Positions 35,770-47,562 of a stretch of 64,000 nt of DNA are shown piece after piece. The notes under the pieces are model-generated. The model ran no database searches, had not been told where the DNA came from, and was given only the letters and a program-made list of their open reading frames with translations. Each line of letters starts with the position of its first letter. The first letter of the stretch is position 1. Origin of the DNA: Thinopyrum elongatum. Taxonomy: Eukaryota > Streptophyta > Magnoliopsida > Poales > Poaceae. A program made the translations under genes and the position numbers. The stretch lies in NCBI GenBank assembly GCA_011799875.1, contig CM022298.1, forward strand, positions 284,405,395 to 284,469,394, read 5' to 3'.

Positions 35770-36756
35770 TCAATGATGCTCACATAGAAGATAAGAATTG
35801 AAACTTAACGGGAGCATCATGAAGCATATGAGTAGCACATTTAAGCATAACACACTTCCTATGCAGAGGGCTTTTGTGAGTAAACAATTTATGGAACAAG
35901 AATCAACTAGCATAGGAAGGCAAAACAAGCAAAACTTCATGATTTTCAACACATAGAGAGGAAACTTGATATTACTGAGATATGTAAAAGCATATGTTCC
36001 TCTCTCATAATAATTTTCAGTAGCATCATGAATGAATTCAACAATATAGCTATCACATAAAGCATTCTTTTCATGATCCACATGCATAAAGTTTTTATTA
36101 CTCTCCACATAAGCAAATTTATTCTCATCAATAGTAGTGGGAGCAAACTCAACAAAAGAACTATCACATGATACTTGATTCACATAATCAATTTGAACAT
36201 TAAAATCATGATGACAAGTTTCTTGGATATCATTATTCTTTATAGCATACATCTCATCACAATAATCATCATACATAGCAATTTTTTTTATCATAGTCAA
36301 TTGAAACCTCTTCCAAAATAGTGGATTCATCATTAAATAAAGTCATGATCTCACCAAATCTACTTTTATAAATATTGTAATAAGATTCAACACCCTCCAA
36401 AATAGTCGGATCATTACCTAGATTTGACACTCTTCCAAACCCACTCTCATCAATATAATCATCATAAATAGGAGGAATGCAATCATTATAACAAATTTGC
36501 ACATCAAAACTTGGGGGACTAAAAATATCATCTTCATCAAACATAGTTTCCCAAGCTTATGGCTTTGCGTATCATTAGCATCATGGATATTCATAGCAAG
36601 CATACTAACAACATTGCAATCATGCTCATCATTCAAAGATTTTATGCCAAATATTTTACTGAATTCTTCTTCTATCAATTGAGCACAATTTTCCGATCCA
36701 TCATTTTCAAGAAAGACATGATAAAGACGAATAATATGAGGCAACCTCACTTCCAT
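35770..36756 (-). pseudogene. Sabrina-like internal ORF of element F
   Basis: The minus strand from ATG 36756 gives MEVRLPHIIRLYHVF, a frameshift at about 36545 into MFDEDDIFSPPSFDVQICY with the family signature YDDYIDESGFGRV, another shift near 36290, and a C-terminal part with YIVEFIHDATENYYERGTY. The C-terminus has hydrophobic stretches that could be membrane segments, such as the run around CLFCLPMLVDSC. This ORF type is found in non-autonomous Sabrina-like elements; its function is unknown. Its end resembles the D ORF end (8784-9173) in position and character. Confidence 0.7.
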
Positions 36757-36851
36757 TTTTTTGTAGTTTTATTTTATAAACCAAACTAGTGATAAAACAA
36801 GAAACTAAAAGATTCAATTGCAAGATCTAAAGATATACCTTCAAGCATTCA

Positions 36852-36871
36852 CCTCCCCGGCAACGCCTCCA
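36852..36871 (-). other. Primer-binding site of element F
   Basis: The minus-strand TGGAGGCGTTGCCGGGGAGG follows the LTR end (36882) after about 10 bases. It is one change away from the usual TGGCGCCGTTGCCGGGG type over most of its length. Confidence 0.75.
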
Positions 36872-36881
36872 GAAAAGAGCT

Positions 36882-38422
36882 TGATGTCTACTACACAACT
36901 TGTTCTTGTAGACTCGTGTTGGGCCTCCAAGCGCAGAGTTTTGTAGGATAGTAGCAAAGTTCCCTCAAGTGGATGACCTCAGATTTATCAATCCGTGGGA
37001 GGCGTAGGATGAAGATGGTCTCTCTCAAACAACCCTGCAACCAAATAACAAAAAGTCTCTTGTGTCCCCACCACACACCAAATACAATGGTAAATTGTAT
37101 AGGTGCACTAGTTCGGCGAAGAGATGGTGATACAAGTGTAGTAATGATAGTAGATATTGATTTTAGTAGTAGGTAAAATAAAAAATAGTAAGGTAGCAAG
37201 TAACAAAAGTGAGCACACACGGTATTGCAATGCTTGGAAATAAGGCCTAGGGTTCATACTTTCACTAGTGTAATCTCTGAACAGTGCTAACATAATTGAA
37301 TCATATGGCAATCCCTCAACGTGCGACAAAGAATCACTCCAAAGTTCTTATCTAGCGGAGAACATAAGAAGAAATTGTTTGTAGGGTACGAAGCCACCTC
37401 AAAGTTATCCTTTCTGATCAATCTTTTCAGCTATTCCTATAAGTGTCACAAACAGCCCTAGAGTTCGTACTAAAATAACACCATATGATACACATCAACC
37501 AACTCTAATGTCACCTAGATACTCCAATATTACTACAAGTATCCATGAGTCGATTATAAGATACACATCAAACAACTTCAGATTCATAATATTCAATCCA
37601 ACACAAAGAGCTTCAAAGAGTGCCCCAAGATTTCTACCGGAGAAAGTAGGACGAAAACATGCATCAACCCCTATGCATAGATTACCCCAATGTCACCTTG
37701 TGAATCCACGAGTTGAGTGCCGAAACATACATCAAGTGAATCAATATAACACCCCATTGTCACCACGGGTATTCATATGCAAGACATACATCAAGTGTTC
37801 TCAAATCCAACGAAGTATTCAATCCGATAAAAGTGAAACCTCAAAGGCAAAAACTCAATTCATAACAACAAGATAAAGAGGGGAAAACACCATATGATCC
37901 AACTATATTAACAAGGCTCGCGATACATCAAGATCATGCCAAATCAAGAACACGAGAGAGAGAGAGAGATCAAACACATAGCTACTAGTATAAACCCTCA
38001 GCCCCGAGGGTGGACTACTCCATCCTCACCATGGTGGCTACCGGGAAGATGAAGATGACCTCTGGTGATGATTTCCCCCTCCGGCAGGGTGCAGGAACGG
38101 GCTCCTGATTGAGTTTTTGTGGATACAGAGGCTTGCTGCGGCGGAACTTCTCATCTAGGGTTATTTCTAGCGGTTTCTGTATATATAGGATTTTTTGGCA
38201 TCGGTCTCACGCTAAGATGGGCTTCGGGGGCCCACTACCCACCAGGCCGCACCGTCCAACTCTGAGAACTTTTATTTCTGCACAAAAAACCACACCACGG
38301 TAGTTCTGCTGAAAACAGTGTCAGTCTGGGTTAGTTCCATTCAAATCATACAAAACCATATAGAATTGTTGTAAACATGGCATGAATACTTCATAAATTA
38401 TAGATACGTTGGAGACGTATCA
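36882..38422 (-). repeat. 5' LTR of element F
   Basis: 1541 bp. The outer end (minus strand) is TGATACGTCTCCAACGTATC, a standard Sabrina-like start. It has a TATATATA box at 38180-38187. Confidence 0.82.
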
Positions 38423-38552
38423 ATGGGTAAACCGAATCAATAGGGGCTTCTACCTGTGTTCTCCTGTGAATCTCACAAACACATTAGTCCCTCAACCAAG
38501 TTTGTCGTCAATACTCCAAAACTAACAAGGGGTGGCAATATATGCACTTACA
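38423..38552 (-). repeat. Start of a second LTR of element H (cut by F)
   Basis: Matches the first 130 bp of the LTR at 40155-40284. On the minus strand it begins TGTAAGTGCATA after a purine tract AAAAAGGGGGAGAT. The rest would lie beyond F. Confidence 0.75.
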
Positions 38553-38940
38553 ATCTCCCCCTTTTTGGTGATTGCTGACAAACTGGTTGATGTTTCTAAT
38601 GGGGATAATAATATGTGAAATAAGGAATAGTGTGTTTGGCTTCATGAATTTGAAGGGGCTCCCTCTGAAGATCTGCATATATGTAATTTTCTTTTGACTA
38701 CAAATGCACATGGCAGGTTTTGCTTTGTGGAGACCTCCCTCTTTCTCATGAAGTCAAAGCATAGTGCATTCAAGGAGTACTTGAAGATAATATAGTGCAC
38801 AATGAAAAATGGGTGTCTGCTGAATGACTTCAAGCACACGAGATTAATTAAATGCAATGTGCAAGAAACTAAAGTAGCAAATGTAGCAGATGTCTTAAGT
38901 TTACAACCCAATATGACAAATGTTCAAGAACGAGAGTTGC
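38553..38940 (-). repeat. Duplicated 3' end of the internal domain of element H
   Basis: About 390 bp aligned by eye to 40285-40680. It is joined directly to the end of an LTR at 38941, with no primer-binding site. Confidence 0.7.
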
Positions 38941-40284
38941 TGAAATTGCTAGTTATCGACTAGAGGGGGGGTGAAGAAGCGATTTTTATGAAAGTCTTCA
39001 AGAGAGACAATGTCTTCAAAGACAGACAGTTAAAAGATTAATTAAACATGATACAACGAAAGATAAACTACACTAGGCATGCATGAGAGTCAAGTACAAT
39101 ACAGGTAATGCATGAAGACAAGTAGCAGCTAGGTAGAGCAGATCAGAATTGGAAGATAGTGTGAAGACAAATATGCAATCAAAGTGAATGTCTTCACACA
39201 ATATCTTTGGACAGAATAGGTAAGCAAAGACTTCAGGAAGCTAAACTGTAAGTAAAGGAGTGAAGTCATAGAACTAGTTGCTCGGTGACGGCAATGATTT
39301 GGTAGACCAGTTCCAGTTGTTGTGATAACTGTACGTCTAGTTAGGGAGGCTGAGATTAAACTCAGAAGACCGCTTCTTCACCTTATTCACCTTGAGCTAA
39401 GATCACTCAGACCTCGCCCAATCACTCAGGTAAGTCTTCAAGGTAGAGTTCCAAACCTCACAGATTTCGTTCACCGGTGAACCACAATGACTCTTGGATG
39501 CTCAGAACGCGACACCTAACTGACTGGAAGATCACATTCTTCAAGTGTAATAAGTCTTCGGTTCATGCGGAACAGAAAGACTTCAGCGACACCAAACACT
39601 CTTTGGGCTCTGGGTGTTTTGGGTTTTGTCCTCACAAGGATTGTCTCTCAAAGGCTTCGGAGGTGGGTTGCTCTCAAATGACAAAAGCCATGCACTAACT
39701 CGGATCAGCCACCAATTTATGGTGGAGGGGGTGCCTATTTATAGCCAAGAGGCAACCCAACATGATATGGCCGAAATATCCCTGGGTCAATGGACAACCA
39801 ACATGTGTCCAATGGTCGGATAACAAACACATGCGGCAGCTTGACTTGGGCTACAAGCAAAATTGACTCATCCAACACGGGATAAGATTTTCCTCATTTG
39901 TCTTTGCTCGAAGACATAGGATTTTAGGTTGAGCATCACGTCAGTTTTCTGACTCTATTGACCTGGACCCCACTTAACAGTTCGGTGGTTCCTATGACTA
40001 AGGAAAGAAGAAAATGAAACTACGAAAGAATCTATGTCTTTCCGCTCCATTTTCTTAAAGCCAATGTCTTTACGTGTCATTATCTTTGACACGAATGTCT
40101 TTGCGAACCACCAATGTTTTCAATGTCTTCATACATTTTTAGGGGTCATCTTCGATGGGTAAACCGAATCAATAGGTACTTCTACCTGTGTTCTCTTGTG
40201 AATCTCACAAACACATTAGTCCATTAACCAAGTTTGTCATCAATACTCCAAAACCAACTAGGGGTGACACTAGATGTACTTACA
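38941..40284 (-). repeat. LTR of element H
   Basis: 1344 bp. On the minus strand it starts TGTAAGTACATC and ends CTAGCAATTTCA, and the terminal block CCCCCCCTCTAGTCGATA is typical. The TATA box is the reverse complement of CTATTTATAGCC at about 39735. Confidence 0.8.
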
Positions 40285-40796
40285 ATCTCCGCCTTTTTGG
40301 TGATTGATGACAAACTGGTTGCTGTTTTCAACGGGGATAAAATATATGAAAGTTAAAGAATGTGGTCATTGGCTTCATGAAAATGGAGGTCTCCCCCTGA
40401 AGATGTGCATATAAGTAATTTGCTTTTGAATGCAAATGCACATGGCAGGTTTTGCTTTGTGGAGATCTCCCTCTATTCATGAAGTCAAATCAAAGTGCAT
40501 CCAAAAATATTTTGAAGATAATGACATGCATAATGAGAAATGGGCACCCGCAGAATGACTTCATGCGCATAAGATTAACTTTGATCGCGCGCACAAAATG
40601 AAAGTAGCAAATGTAGCAGGCGTCCCATCTAGACTTAAGTTTACAACTGAAAGCGGGAAATGTTCAAGAACTAGAGTTGTAGCACTTAAACGAAATATAG
40701 CACCCGACCCAATATGCCGGCTTGAAGACTATCAACCCATATGCTTCTCCCTCTTTTGTCATCGAATGACCAGAAATGAATGAAGACATAGGGTGT

Positions 40797-43700
40797 CTAA
40801 GCATCACCGGAAGGCGGAGTAGAAGTTGTTGGTGCAGCCGGGTTGATGGCAGTGTTGGGCGGAGCAGTGGGGCCTGATGTAGCATCGAAGTGCAGTGAAG
40901 CCAAAGTTGGTGAAGTGGCGTCGTCTTCCTCATCGATCACACGAGCAACAATAGTTGATGTAGATGATGAGCAGTCGGGGTCTTCAATGGAAGGTGTAGC
41001 ACGCCACTTAGTAGATTCTGGGGGCTTGGAGCCAAAATTGAAGTTCTCAGTGAAGCCATCGACAATGAGATCATCTTCAGCGCATAGCATTGTGAGGCTC
41101 TTCCAAGCACGCCTATTGGCTTCATGAGCAACAAAAGAATTCTTGGTGGATAGGTTGCGGATGCGATTGACATCAACAAGTAGGCTCTGCATCTGGCGCT
41201 TCAGCCAATCATGATGCTTATCTTGCTTTTGATGTAGAGAAACAAGAAGCTCTCTGTCAGTAATCACTCGTTGGCGCTTTTGAGGCCTTTATGGAACTGT
41301 GCTAGTAGTGGCTTCAGTGTCAGCTTGTTGTGGAAGCCAAATCTGACTAGCAAGATGTGAAGCTGAGGCCACATTTGGAAGATGAATGGCTTCCATATGC
41401 CCAGAGTGGCTTGGCTCCACAAGTCTTGGATTTTTATCTGCCGAAGGATATCTGACTTCATGAGGGGCATATACTTCAGATAGGAAGATGTGATGCGTAT
41501 GGCCATATGGTTCATAGTGCATAGTGGAGCGGGTCTTGATAAGGTGCATGATCCATGGCACGTAGAAATTGTGGCCAAAGAGGTCCATGCCAGAAGCTGC
41601 AAGTTGCCTGATGAAGAAATCATGCGTGTTGAATCTGACGCCATTGATGACATAGTATACTAATGTCTTCATAGTCCCATGAAGCTGGGCTGAAGATGAA
41701 TGCCCTTTGATTGGCCATAGAGTATGCCGAAGAATGTGATATACTATGCGAGGCAGATACTCAAGGTCTTGCACAAAGAATGCAGTGGGGTATTCAGCTT
41801 AAATTGGCAATGGCTTCATCGTTGTAAGCATCTGAGTCATATTTGGCTCAGGCTTCTGGAAGATGCTCTCAACTTCCCTTTTATAAGCAGCACAACCTAG
41901 ATTATAGTTATCTCCAGGAGTGGGCAGGTTGGTTAGCTCAAGAAACTCTCAAGCATGAGCGGTGTGATGCACATCCCCTGTCATCCACTCAAGAACCCAA
42001 GTATTTGGATCCCTGTTGTAGCCTGCAATGTGAAGTGTTGCATAGAATTGGAGAATCAACTCCTCGTTCTAGTGTTCCTTCTCAAGGAAAAAGGGCAACC
42101 GTCCAACATCGTGGAAGCATTCCAAGGCTTGATCAAAGCACAATAAATCAGTCATGGCTTCCAGATTGAGATGCCTATGAGGATGAATCCTATTTTGGTT
42201 GTATAGCACACATGTATAATAGCTTCACTGCAGATGGCTCCAAAATCTATCTGATGATATTGCAGGCTTCTTGTACGGGTTCTTGGCGCTGTTAAAGAAT
42301 GTGTTGTGCTCCCTGGAGCTGAGCACATTGAAGGTGCAGTCTGTGGATGTAGCACTGTGAAGCCTAGGCAGTCGAGGCATTGGCTTCTGAGTCTGGGGCC
42401 GTTGTTGACGTTGAATTCGTACTGTGGTCCAGGCACTTCTGGTGGAACAAGGTTAGGCCATGGAACATGAACTAGTAGGACTTTAGGACTAGATTTATCT
42501 TCAGCAATGACTAGGCCGTCATCGGTCTCGGGCTGTGCATTGTCGTTAGCCACATTGGCTTTCACTGGCTTCAGGCTAACACTTCTGCCACAATAGTGTC
42601 ATCGTCTTCAGTGGCATCTGTGTCAACAGCAGGAGGGGTGGACACTATGACTTCAGTTTGCACAAGCTCGTAGGTGGTGATCACAATATCTTCTTCTTGA
42701 TTTTCAATGGCTGATGCAGCTGGAATGTCTTCAGCCAGTTTGACTTCAGACTCAGTGGCAGTATTCAAAGGGATGGCTTCAGGAAACACTTCATGTGCAA
42801 CCAAACTGGCATGTTGCACATCCTCTTCTAGAATACTTTACATGGAGGCGGAGGGCCTTGGACCTTTGCAAAGTCTATGGAACGCATGCGATGCTTGTGG
42901 AGATGGTGTAGTCGTCTCCATGTCTTCATGGGTATCTTCAGGTGTCGTCAGCATAGGTGTTGTAACTTGAGCAGGTGGAGTACGAGGAATCGCCTCATGC
43001 AGTGGTGAGTGGGGGTGCTGCTCTTCCTAGAACTCATCCTGGACCATTGGCGTCGGAGGATTGCCAATGCTGATGGGTTCACTATTCGTTGGAACAGACG
43101 ATGATACCACATCATCAGTGATTTCAGGAAGGACTTCATCATCTTCTTTTTGCACATTGATGTCAGGACCAATGTCTTCAGCTGTGGTGCAGTCAACAGC
43201 TGGAATCTCTTCAGTGACATGAGCCTCCGTGGGAGCAGGTTCATGCACAAAAACTCTTCTATCTTGGTTGGTTGAGGTAGGAGGAGCAACAGAGATTGGT
43301 GTCAGAAGCAGTGGCTCTTGAGGAGTAGTAAGGGCAGTAGATGCTTGTGCCCTGCTGAAGCCTTTGAAGATTTTGTCTTCTACCGCTTCTGAGTAGGAGA
43401 GGCAGTAGGGGCTTCGTGTTGCTTGTGCTTACGGGCTTCAGCTTTAGCTTGCTGAGTCCTCTTCCTTTTGGAGGCAACAGAGGGGGCTAATGGCTTCGGG
43501 TTAGCAAAGTTTGGTGGGAAGGTAATCTTCGGCACATCTTGCCTTGGTGCGTCATCAGCAGGAGCAGCTAGTTTCTTCTTCTTCTTCTTCTTCTTGACCA
43601 GCTTGGGGTTAATTGCAGGATGGCCAAGAGTAGTTCTCTTCAAGCCCTCATTGTGAGCATGTACGCACTTCTCAGCATAATGTTTTGAGCAATCTCGAGC

Positions 43701-45016
43701 GCCCTTTGCATCATCACGACGCCTTTGAAATTCTTCTTTCATCTCAGCCATCATGGTCTTGAAGCTTTGAATTTCTTGGGCACTGAGCTTGTCCATGTGC
43801 TTCTTGAAGACAACCTTTTCATGCTTGATTTTGTTCTTCTGCTCAATTACTTTTTGAGCGATGGTAAGCTTCTTTGCAATGAAACCTTGCAAGGTGACGC
43901 TAATGCCAATTGGAGGCTGAAAGTTGTCAAGAGAAAGGGATGCATCCTGAAACCATTCATCAATAAAGTTGGTCAAGATACCAGCATCAAAGAGAGGCAG
44001 GTTCTTGAAGATATCAACTTCTTCCTACTTGTTTTTGATTAGGAGCTCCAGAGCATGATCATCAAGATCATCATCACTGGATAGATCAATGATGGAATCA
44101 TCATTTCGCAGTATACTTGATGGTTCTGGGCCTCGCCCTGTGGATCTCTTTGTCTTCGGAGAATTCCAAGACATATCTTCAGAATGCACACTGGATTCAG
44201 GAGGTGCAATTTTTAATGGCTTCACTCTTGAAGATTTTGGTGCAGTGCCAGCTTTTGAAGCCTTTGATTTCTTGACTGGCTTCAGGGACTCAGGGGTAGC
44301 AGCTTGCTGATCTCCTTCTTGGGCAGCCTCAGCACCAGCTCTCATCTCAGCATAGTGTGCAGGATACTCTGCGAAGTCATTGAAGGGACCAACCAAATTG
44401 GGTTCAGCTTCGCGGGAGCCATCTCGCTGAGGTTGAGCTGGACCTGGGTTGAAATTAATCCCATAGTCCTTCTTGCTCTGCACTGTTGAAGCCCTTGCAA
44501 ACTGGTAGTTGGATTCAAACAGTTCATCCTCACGGCACCAATGGATACTTGAGGCATCGGGGTCTTGAGACATTTCATACCTGACCATGCAAGGGTAGAA
44601 GCTTAACCAGATGGCGTCAGCCTTTGTCTTCGGGATGAGCTTTCTATATACAATATCGGCCCATGGTGGCCTCACAGCATTCTTTGTAGCATACTCGGGG
44701 GTGACAAAGTGATAGTAGAACCATTCCTACGCCCAGTATCTGTGAATCCATTTCACTCGAGATTTGTGCTCCCCATATGATTCTTCTCGATCTGACTTGT
44801 ATTTTTCATAGAGATCTGAAGGTAGATCAAGAGCAGTGTTTTCATGATGCTGTCTTCCCCCTTGGCAGATTTACCACCAACCATTGGCTTTAAAATGGTG
44901 ATTGGCTTCTTTCTGCTGATACGACAGGAACTGGCTTTAGGTGAGTCTAGATGGAGCTATAAGAAGTCTGCAAATGAATTCAGACTATGAGAACCAAGAG
45001 ACTCTCCCATGGACAT
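40797..45016 (-). pseudogene. Second ORF of element H, downstream of pol
   Basis: The first ATG in frame is at 45016 (MSMGESLGSH). After stops and a frameshift between 44960 and 44690 the clearest block is RPPWADIVYRKLIPKTKADA, then PCMVRYEMSQDPDASSIHW. A Lys/Ser-rich linker, an acidic run (IDLSSDDDLDDHALELL), a coiled coil with a poly-Lys tract (43600), and low-complexity Thr/Pro/Glu-rich repeats follow to about 42150. A second conserved block lies at 41774-41264 (EYLPRIVYHILRHTLWPIKG, YYVINGVRFNTHDFF), with a short tail to 40797. Known SIRE-type elements carry an env-like or unknown ORF here. I see no signal peptide and no clear transmembrane segment, so 'env' is not supported. Confidence 0.6.
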
Positions 45017-45099
45017 GCGAGGGAAGGAGGAGGAGATGTGAGGGAAGGAGGAGGGGTCATATGCATTCTCAGAGGATTTTGAAGTTAAAATCAGTGTGA

Positions 45100-46311
45100 A
45101 GAAAATGACCTCGTAGTGCGAAGACATTCACTTATAGAGAGAGATGTGGTTTCCAGATTTGTATGAATCTAAAAATAAGTACAAGTGAGGAATCATACTA
45201 TTCATGAATCATAAGTGAAATAACTTTGCATATGATGAGATGTGAAGGACAGAAGATCCAGATTTGGGAGTGAAAGAACTACTTTTTGAAGATATTAGAA
45301 ATCTATTGGATCAAACAAACGGTAAAAAGTAAGATTTATTTACCGCACGAAGAACAGGTGATGAACTGCTAGACGATGTGAGAAGGAGGCCGAGCAGTTC
45401 GATCTCCCGCGCACTAACTTGGCAGTGGAAGACAACTACAGTGGTGTCAGGGTGGAGATGTCCGCGACCAGCGTGAGTACGACATCAAAGAGGTCGCGGC
45501 AACTAAGTGCTTCTTCTCCGGCGATGATGAAAGCTAGCGACGGCGCTAGGGTTGTGAAGGCGAGAGCGACAGGAGTGGGATAGGAATTAATGACAGCGGG
45601 GGCTAAGTATTTATAAGGAGGAGTTTTGCGCAGTGAATTTAGTACACTGCCCCTGGCGTTACGTATCTGTTCGACGCATGGCACGCATACACAATTTTTA
45701 CAGCCACGCCACAACCCCACTAGTGAGCTATTTTGGCGGGAGGTCGTTCCGGCTTCTACGGGGTCCGGCAAAATGGATAAGGATAATAAAACTGTTTTAA
45801 TATTGGTCTCAAAATCTTCGACTGACAAGGAAACAGTGAAGATAATCGACACGTGTCAATGTAATGCATATGAAGATTTAGAGAGAGTAGGAGAGATAAG
45901 CACAAACGGGGTAAGGGTCCGATCACATTCACTTAGATCAGAAAAGGCAACTTGAAGACATAGCTATAAGTGAATGCTATTGAGGAAAAAAATATTTATG
46001 TATATTAGCTAAAGAGATCAAAGACAATGTGAAGATAAATCCATTGTTGAAGACAAAACAATCATGAAGATAATGCAATGTATGTGACGCCAAATGAAAA
46101 ACTTCAAGAAGGTTTGGTGGTGGCGTTACCCACCGTATAGGAAGTATTAGACCCAGACATGGCGCACAATTATTGTGGTGCTCTGGAGTCAAATTTCACA
46201 TTAATATCTTCACACATAGAGTGTATGTCTTCATGAATTGAAGACATACGTTACTTTGTGTGTTGTACACCTAAGTCATCAACATGCATAAGCATTAGGA
46301 TGTGTGTCCAT
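45100..46311 (-). promoter_or_regulatory. Promoter- and leader-like region before the second ORF of element H
   Basis: On the minus strand there is TATAAATA at 45608-45615, then about 300 bp of leader with GCCGGAGAAGAAG-type 5' UTR composition, and a possible splice donor GCG|GTAAATAA near 45342 before the ORF. The rest (45700-46311) shows no gene. A separate promoter for the second ORF is inferred from layout only. Confidence 0.4.
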
Positions 46312-47562
46312 TCACATGACATTTGAGGATTCTAAGATATTTAGCTCACACGGCAGCTTACAAAATCTATTCTCATCCAAGGGATTTGTGAAGATATCTG
46401 CCAATTGCTCTTCAGTGTTGATGTGAATGATATCAATGTCTTCCTTCAACACATGATCTCTGAGAAAATGATGACGAATCTGAATGTGCTTTGTCTTGGA
46501 GTGCTGAACAGGATTGTGTGCAATCTTGATGGAACTTTCATTGTAACAGTAGAGGGGTACCATCTTCTTGTTGATGCCATAGTCCTTGAGGGTTTGCTTC
46601 ATCCAGAGAAGCTGAGCACAGCAAGATCCAGCAGCAATGTTTTCAGCTTCAGCAATAGAAAGTGATACGCAGTTCTGCTTCTTTGAAGACCAACAGACAA
46701 GTGATCGACCAAGGAAATGGCATGTGCCTGATGTAGACTTACGATCCACCTTATCACCAGCATAATCAGCATCTCAGGATCCAACTAGATGAAACTCTGA
46801 GCCCTTTGGATACCATAATCCTAGCATTGGGGTGTGAGCCAAATATCGAAGTATTCGCTTCATCGCGAGGTGATGCGATTCCTTTGGTGCCGCTTGGAAT
46901 CAGGAACACATGCAAACACTAAGCATTATATCTGGTCTAGATGCACATAAGTACAACAAAGAACCAATCATGGAGCAGTATACCTTTTGATCGAAATCTT
47001 TACCATTGTCATTGGAGCCCAATTGACCATTGGTTGGCATTGGAGTCTTGTAACCCTTGCAATCTTGCATTCCAAACTTCTTCAGACAATCCTTGAGATA
47101 CTTTTATTGAGGTATGAAGATGTCATTGCTTTGTTGATGGATTTAAAGGTCAAGAAAGAATTTTAGCTCCCCCACCATGGACATCTGATATTGCTCTGGC
47201 ATCATGTGAGTGAACTCATCACTGTATCTTTTGTTAGTGCAGCCGAAGATAATGTCATGCACATAGATTTGGCATACAAACAGTTCTCTGTCATATGTCT
47301 TCATGAAGAGAGTGGGATCAAGAGAACCAAGTTTAAAGACTTTACTCTTCAGGAATTCTTTGAGTGTGTCATACCAAGCATGAGGGGCTTGTTTGAGGCC
47401 ATACAGTGCCTTGTAGAGCTTGTAGACCATGTCAGGATGCTTTGGATCTTCAAAACCAGGAGGTTGTGTAACATGGAATTCTTCAATTTTGCCGTTCAAG
47501 AAAGCACTCTTCACATCCATTTGATACAGGAGAATGTCATTGTGATTTGCATAAGCTAGCAT
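46312..47562 (-). pseudogene. Copia reverse transcriptase and RNase H (element H)
   Basis: RT motifs in order: YQMDVKSAFLNGKIEE, then PPGFEDPKHPDMVYKLYKAL, YGLKQAPHAWYDTLKEFL and the active-site box, which reads YVHD instead of YVDD. RNase H follows with DADYAGDK, RKSTSGTCHFLG, LVCWSSKKQN and a C-terminus ADIFTNPLDENRF ending SSNVM at 46312. A TGA precedes DADYAG, and a frameshift lies near 47140. The first part of RT is missing: the frame passes from the integrase linker VWELVKRPDP straight to LAYANHNDI, a deletion of about 50 codons. The altered active site and the deletion make it inactive. Confidence 0.88.

Larger units (their letters stand above)
35596..38422 (-). mobile_element. Element F, Sabrina-like gypsy, right part with 5' LTR
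   Basis: On the minus strand it starts TGATACGTCTCC at 38422, with the LTR to 36882, a primer-binding site at 36852-36871, and an internal ORF to 35770, then a GGGAGACAACCC motif near 35715. It is cut by element C at 35595; the rest lies left of the window. F sits in an LTR of copia element H; the flanking bases ATGGG (38423-38427) would be one TSD copy. Confidence 0.8.

Noticed and set aside
40797..45016. Calling the second ORF of H an envelope gene
   Set aside because: No signal peptide, transmembrane segment or coiled-coil fusion region could be made out. Position alone is not enough.
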